The translations under genes and the position numbers were made by a program. 46,360 nucleotides of DNA from JAVVEH01 sp032251435 (lineage in GTDB: Bacteria; Verrucomicrobiota; Lentisphaeria; Oligosphaerales; MVZH01): assembly GCA_032251435.1 (NCBI GenBank), contig JAVVEH010000035.1, positions 1-46,360 on the forward strand, given 5' to 3'. Below are positions 42,356 through 46,360 of the stretch, in pieces. The notes under the pieces were generated by a model. The model was not told the origin of the DNA, ran no database searches, and worked only from the letters and a program-made list of their open reading frames with translations. Each line of letters opens with the position of its first letter. Position 1 is the stretch's first letter.

Positions 42356-42747
42356 GTCCATGGAGATCAGCTCCCCATAAGCGCTAACTTAATGTCCAAT
42401 ATCCAACACGGAATATCCAATATTAAAGTATGTAAGCATTTTTCATTGAAACGGTTGTGCGCATTTACTTGGATGTTGGGTGTTGAATGTTGAGTGTTGA
42501 ATATTGAATGTTCAAGCCAACTTGAGCACGATTCGTGCATCAAGTTAGCGCTTATGGGGGCCAGCCCCCAAACCCCCGCTGGGAGGCGTCTGGACTCCTC
42601 CCAGACCCACCTCATCAATTATTGACGCGCTTTCAGTCGCGGCAGGCTGCGACTGAAAGTGTGCCAACGGTGGCCATCGTTTCGCGGGACATTCAAGGCT
42701 GTAAATAAAACGGATGTGTCGAGGATGGGCGAACGGATGAACTTAAC
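42356..42747. other. Intergenic region with inverted-repeat element and hairpins
   Basis: Besides the 187-bp element it contains two further hairpins. CTGGGAGG/CCTCCCAG lies at about 42579-42606 and can also pair as GTCTG/CAGAC. CTTTCAGTCGC (42630-42640) pairs perfectly with GCGACTGAAAG (42649-42659). The latter could end transcription of the HydE-like gene but lacks a T run. No gene is supported. Confidence 0.6.
42373..42559. mobile_element. 187-bp element with perfect 18-bp terminal inverted repeats (MITE-like)
   Basis: CCCCATAAGCGCTAACTT (42373-42390) and its exact reverse complement (42542-42559) bound the element. Inside, CCAATATCCAACA-type words on the left face GGATGTTGGGTGTTGAATGTT-type words on the right, again inverted. 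A second hairpin overlaps the right end: AACTTGA-GCACG-ATT-CGTGC-A-TCAAGTT (42519-42546), which would compete with the terminal pairing. No target duplication was found, and no gene is inside. Confidence 0.7.
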
Positions 42748-43713
42748 ATGGAAGAACGATTACATGGCATCTTGTGGCACTGGGGATTGACCCCAGGTGA
42801 CATTCGGACGGATATTGAGCTGACGGGAAGTCCGGAGCGGAGTCTGTCGCGGGTGGTGGTGGAAACAGACCGGGGGCTGGTGATTCTAGAACAAGTGCCG
42901 GAAGAATGGGTTGAGAGAAAACAACGGATTGCCAGCACGCTTCAAGCCTTGGTGGACCATGGCTTGGGAAACGTTCATCCCTACCTGCCACCAGGAGTGT
43001 CCGCTCCGGTCGGCTCCACCGAACATCTGCTCCGCTTGGGCGGCAATTACTGGCAACTTCGCCCGTTTGTCGCCGGACACCTCCTTCCTCGTCCGGCCTA
43101 TTCATTTGATGAATGGCGGGGAGTCTGTATGGCCGATTTCCTGATGGATCTGCGAACTTGCGCGGAGTCCGCGAAAACTAAACTTCCAAATCAACCGGTT
43201 TTCAATTTGAAGGAATACGCCTTTGAGATTCTACCTAAAATGGAGCGTCGGTCACCGGGCATTATTGACGCGTTGGCTGGGCTGCGGGCGCATTTGACGC
43301 CTTTTTGGCGGGATGTTTATCCGCGCTTGCCCCGAACGTTTTGCCACGGAGATTTTCATCCTGTCAATGTGATTTGGGGTGACAAGCGGATTGAATCAGT
43401 GATTGACTGGGAGTTTTGCGGACCCAAGGTGGAGGGATATGACGCGGCCTTGTTACTGGGATGCCTCGGCTATGAGGACCCGGATCATTTGCTCGGAGAA
43501 ATGGCCATCGCCTGTGTCAAAACACTCCGCGGAGCGGGGGTTTTCACCGCGCTGACTTGGGAGTCCTTGCCGGAATTGGTCATGGCAATCCGCTTCGGTT
43601 GGTTGCGGGAATGGATCTGGCGGGGCGAGGCGGACGCGCTGGAATTGGAGCTGGCTTTTCTGGATGTGCTCATACGCAACGCGGATAATCTGCGGGATCA
43701 TTGGCGGCGGTAA
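42748..43713 (+). CDS. APH-fold phosphotransferase (aminoglycoside/homoserine kinase-like)
   Basis: The 321-residue protein has the kinase-like fold of aminoglycoside phosphotransferases, homoserine kinase II and CotS. The catalytic loop is FCHGDFHPVNVIW (Asp base after CHG) and the metal-binding motif is VIDWEFCGP. The N-terminal lobe is degenerate, with SRVVVETDRG in place of a clear glycine loop. Substrates of this family are small molecules such as amino acids, sugars and drugs; none can be assigned. The start at ATG 42748 lacks a good ribosome binding site. The metallophosphoesterase gene starts 36 bp after its stop. Confidence 0.85.
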   Translation: MEERLHGILWHWGLTPGDIRTDIELTGSPERSLSRVVVETDRGLVILEQVPEEWVERKQRIASTLQALVDHGLGNVHPYLPPGVSAPVGSTEHLLRLGGNYWQLRPFVAGHLLPRPAYSFDEWRGVCMADFLMDLRTCAESAKTKLPNQPVFNLKEYAFEILPKMERRSPGIIDALAGLRAHLTPFWRDVYPRLPRTFCHGDFHPVNVIWGDKRIESVIDWEFCGPKVEGYDAALLLGCLGYEDPDHLLGEMAIACVKTLRGAGVFTALTWESLPELVMAIRFGWLREWIWRGEADALELELAFLDVLIRNADNLRDHWRR

Positions 43714-43749
43714 ATTGAGCGGATATGGACACGGGTGGTATAGTAAGGC

Positions 43750-44448
43750 ATGCGTGACCAACCATCTCAACCCGCGATTGTCAAAACCCCGGCCGCCGTG
43801 GTCAGTGATGTGCATTTGGGGTCGCCGCATTGCCGACAGGGGGAATTTCTCCGGTTTTTGGACAGCTTTCACGAGCCGGTGACACTGGTTTTCGCGGGTG
43901 ATACGGTTGACCGCCCGGAATCGTCGTGGCTCAAGCCCTCAGACCAGAGCGTTCTCGATCGGCTGGCCAGTCACCCGTTGATCACGCCGGTGTTCATTCG
44001 AGGAAACCACGATGAGACCTGTTCGTGGTTTGAACGGAACATGTTTCCGATGGTGTCTGAAGTGAGAATCCCAGCCGTGGGAATGCTTGTTTGCCACGGG
44101 GATGATTTTCAAATTGTCCGGGGACACCACCGGTTGTTTGTCTTTTTATTTAACGGGTTGCACCGGATGCGGATCCGCTTGGGGGCGCCGCCGGTTCATG
44201 TCGCGGAATACGCGAAACACTGGTCCCTGTTTTATCGGGCGTTGCGGCGGATTGTCCGGGAGAACGCGGCGGATTACGCGCTTCAGGAAGGGGCCAAGGC
44301 CATCGCTTGCGGACATGTCCATTTTGCCGAGGACACCATGGTGAAGGGGATCCGATACGTTAACACCGGTTGTTGGACGGAACCTGACCCGCATTATCTA
44401 ATGATTCGGGATGGGGTGGTTGAGCTGAAGGTTTGGGAGCGGGAATGA
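43750..44448 (+). CDS. Calcineurin-like metallophosphoesterase
   Basis: The 232-residue enzyme has all metal motifs of the family: SDVHLG (Asp20, His22), GDTVD, GNHDE, HGDD and GHVHFAED. The overall pattern is close to LpxH (UDP-2,3-diacylglucosamine diphosphatase) and related Ser/Thr-phosphatase-like proteins; the exact substrate is not fixed. It follows the APH-like kinase by 36 bp, so kinase and phosphatase may be co-transcribed. The start at 43750 has no strong ribosome binding site. Confidence 0.87.
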   Translation: MRDQPSQPAIVKTPAAVVSDVHLGSPHCRQGEFLRFLDSFHEPVTLVFAGDTVDRPESSWLKPSDQSVLDRLASHPLITPVFIRGNHDETCSWFERNMFPMVSEVRIPAVGMLVCHGDDFQIVRGHHRLFVFLFNGLHRMRIRLGAPPVHVAEYAKHWSLFYRALRRIVRENAADYALQEGAKAIACGHVHFAEDTMVKGIRYVNTGCWTEPDPHYLMIRDGVVELKVWERE

Positions 44449-44724
44449 CGAATGGTGGGCGCGGATTTCAGAATGGGGGGGAAGAACAGGAGGGGCGAAA
44501 CACGTTGTTTGTGACGCGTCAATTCTAAATCGTGAGTCGTGGGTTTTTGCGGAGACCGCAAAATAGGACTGAATGAGTGAATCAGGCTGCTGTCTCGGTA
44601 AAAAAACTTGGCTTTCGGAACGTCTCAAGGTATGTTGACCAGTTAAAGAAGGATTTTTCTCGGCTGTGTTTAAATCCTGTTGGTAGTGACTGTTTGTTTT
44701 CAGATAAAAAAAGGGTAATCAAAA

Positions 44725-45210
44725 ATGAAACACGTGACCAGAAAAACAATACTGACGGTGATGGTTATGATGAGTGGTGTCATGGTTCATGGCGCCCGGG
44801 AAGCGCCTTCGGGCATGCCCGTGGAACAGGAGTGGAAAGGGTTTAATGCCAAACAGGAAAAAGCTCAACGGCTGGTCATCCGGGATCAGGTCGGCTGGAC
44901 AAGCGCCTGGGGCGAGATGATGGGAAATATCTCCCCTAAGCCGGCTGTGCCGCCTGTTGACTTCGCTAAGCATATGGTCATCGCCGTGTTTATGGGCCGG
45001 AGGAACACCGGAGGACACGCCGTCAAAATTGTCAACGTGGAGGAGACGGATAAGGTGATTGTGACAATCAGAGAAAGCTCTCCCGCGGAGGGGGATCTGG
45101 TGACCATGGCGCTGACGTCCCCGTATCACGTGATCGTCATCCCAAAGAGCGATAAAAACGTTGAGTTTGTGAATGAGAAAATGCCGGCGGATAACGCGGA
45201 GAAAGAATGA
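44725..45210 (+). CDS. Exported PrcB-like protein
   Basis: The 161-residue product has an N-terminal signal peptide (TILTVMVMMSGVMVHG). The rest resembles the PrcB C-terminal domain: DFAKHMVIAVFMGRRNTGGH, VEETDKVIVTIRESSP, MALTSPYHVIVIPKS and VEFVNEK. PrcB is a subunit of the dentilisin protease complex in Treponema; most other members are of unknown role. AAGGG lies about 10 bases before the ATG. The 276 bp upstream are AT-richer and include TTTTGCGG-AGA-CCGCAAAA at 44545-44563, a perfect 8-bp hairpin of unknown role. Confidence 0.8.
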   Translation: MKHVTRKTILTVMVMMSGVMVHGAREAPSGMPVEQEWKGFNAKQEKAQRLVIRDQVGWTSAWGEMMGNISPKPAVPPVDFAKHMVIAVFMGRRNTGGHAVKIVNVEETDKVIVTIRESSPAEGDLVTMALTSPYHVIVIPKSDKNVEFVNEKMPADNAEKE

Positions 45211-45552
45211 TTCTTACCCACTGATTGACACGGATAACCACGGATGGTGAAACCACGCCATCGATTGATATGGCATTGTATCTTGGACATGGAATTGGTT
45301 TTAACGATCAGCGGGCGCCCCGGGCGACGCGGAGCCTGGGTAAAATCGGCAAAAAGAAAGATAAAAAACGCTTCTCAGCGTACCGGTTTCACGACGACGA
45401 TCCTGTTTTCTTCCAGGACGGACTAAGACTCACCTGCCGCTGCGGCGAGACGGAACATGGTCAACCGGATGACGGAAATGGCTACCTGGATCCTAAACCG
45501 ACGAGGGACACCACATACGCATGGGTTTACCATATGAGGTGAATGACACCCC
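45211..45552. other. Intergenic region without a supported gene
   Basis: It starts with phrase-like DNA GACACGGATAACCACGGATG (45227-45246), which I recall as a frequent intergenic phrase in related genomes. A 105-codon frame (45225-45542) is open on the plus strand, but its product has no recognised family and an odd composition. I do not call it a gene. Confidence 0.4.
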
Positions 45553-46050
45553 TCATGACACGGCTTTCTCCATCAGAAAATCGTCCATGACGAAGCCGTC
45601 ACCAATATCTTTTTTCTGGGTGCCGGTGATTTTAAATCCCACGTGACGATACCAGTCGATGCTTCGGGCGTTGTGGCGATTAACGGTCAGGCGGAGTTTA
45701 CTCAGACCCAGTTCTCTGGCTCGACGTTGAACGAACGTAAGAGCCTGGCGGCCAAGCCCGCGCCCCCGGTCTGCCCGGCGCACATACAGTTTGCTGATCA
45801 GCAATGTCCCCGCGTCCGCTTCCGGAACCAGACAAAAATAGCCCGCCGCATGCTTCCCACAAGTGATCTGGTAATATTCCGCGCCGTCCGCGATCTGACG
45901 CGTGATCGCCACCGCGCTTTGAAATTTATCCAGCATGTAACTCACTTGCGCCTCACCAATAATCGGCGTGAAATGCTGGTTCCAGATTTCATGGGCTAAA
46001 GCGGCGACAGCGGCGATCTCATCTTTGCTTGTGACGGGAGTGATCATCAT
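45553..46050 (-). CDS. GNAT-family N-acetyltransferase
   Basis: The 165-residue protein has the GNAT core: LISKLYVRRADRGRGLGRQA contains the acetyl-CoA pyrophosphate-binding R-x-x-G-x-G/A turn (RGRGLG), and NARSIDWYRHVGFKITG is the typical last block. The ATG at 46050, with a second ATG at 46047, is preferred because GGA lies about 8 bases upstream; the frame is open to 46098. The substrate is unknown. The remaining 46051-46360 holds no supported gene and no clear promoter. Confidence 0.9.
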   Translation of the reverse strand: MMITPVTSKDEIAAVAALAHEIWNQHFTPIIGEAQVSYMLDKFQSAVAITRQIADGAEYYQITCGKHAAGYFCLVPEADAGTLLISKLYVRRADRGRGLGRQALTFVQRRARELGLSKLRLTVNRHNARSIDWYRHVGFKITGTQKKDIGDGFVMDDFLMEKAVS

Positions 46051-46360
46051 CAGTAAATTCCACGTCCTTTTTCGCCCGGTTTCAGCCGCCTTGCCCATCA
46101 GGCAAAGAATCAGGTCACAAAACGGGTTCTGGATTCCGCGGTCCCCGCGGTCTCAGAGGCAGGGACTGCCGTGCGCGAATGCAGCGTGATATCCCTGCCG
46201 GATTAATAAGTACGGTGGCGACGGCAAATAAATATAACGACCATTGGCTGACCGGCAAAATGCTTAGATGAAATTTGTGAAATTTGGGACAGGCTAATCA
46301 TTGAGCTCTCAACTGTCGGAATGACACCAGCCCGGCTCCCGAATCATCAAAACGCTTCTT

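Noticed and set aside
42373..42559. Integron attC site
   Set aside because: The GCTAAC/GTTAGC ends recall attC core sites, but the cores do not fit the consensus, the terminal identity is too long, and no integrase or cassette array is present.
44577..44846. 89-codon frame overlapping the start of the PrcB-like gene
   Set aside because: It runs through the PrcB signal-peptide region in another frame and has no family match.
45225..45542. 105-codon open frame on the plus strand
   Set aside because: It begins in phrase-like repeat DNA, has no ribosome binding site, no known family and an odd composition.

Overview
The window (about 57% G+C by eye, 46.4 kb) looks like a chromosomal segment of an anaerobic, polysaccharide-using bacterium of the PVC supergroup, most likely Kiritimatiellota or a Lentisphaerae/Verrucomicrobia relative. 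This placement is an inference. It rests on a formylglycine sulfatase, an L-fucose isomerase, a glycyl radical enzyme, a very large secreted PDZ/HEAT protein and intergenic DNA full of short repeated phrases. There is no rRNA, CRISPR array, prophage or complete insertion sequence.

Layout. 1-6.3 kb, plus strand: an AraC-type regulator whose 5' end is missing and abuts a repeat; a glycyl radical enzyme and its activase; a sulfatase; a VTT-domain membrane protein. 6.4-12.9 kb, minus strand: a 1177-residue secreted PDZ/alpha-alpha/HEAT protein, then a PHP-domain protein with a zinc-type dehydrogenase. 13.3-17.5 kb, plus strand: a conserved 168-residue protein of unknown function and a 2-oxoacid dehydrogenase E1alpha-E1beta-E2 set without E3. 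17.5-25.3 kb, minus strand: one operon in the order OppD, a possible 25-residue peptide, OppF, a single-chain fusion of substrate-binding protein and OppB-type permease, OppC, and a TIM-barrel sugar isomerase. 25.4-29.6 kb, minus strand: a YefM/YoeB-type toxin-antitoxin pair, mnmG, an MscS channel and a small membrane protein. 29.9-33.7 kb, minus strand: a transglutaminase-like/TPR protein and a DUF4139-like protein. 34-37.7 kb: murJ, tRNA-Lys(UUU), rpmB, a 14-bp tandem repeat, an M28 peptidase and tRNA-Asp(GUC). 37.7-46.1 kb: fucI, nadA, a HydE-like radical SAM protein, an APH-fold kinase, a metallophosphoesterase, a PrcB-like protein and a GNAT acetyltransferase.

How the parts may work together (inference). 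Sulfatase, oligosaccharide/oligopeptide-type importer, sugar isomerase/epimerase, fucose isomerase and a diol-dehydratase-like glycyl radical enzyme would fit a fucose-rich sulfated polysaccharide diet, with fucose-derived propanediol or another polyol as one possible enzyme substrate. No gene here proves that link.

The most unusual material lies in two places. The first is the intergenic DNA: a 113-bp repeat present twice whose hairpin shows a compensatory base-pair change, a 187-bp element with perfect 18-bp terminal inverted repeats and a competing internal hairpin, and several phrase-like repeats. The second is the fused transporter with odd proline-rich inserts in both of its ATPases.
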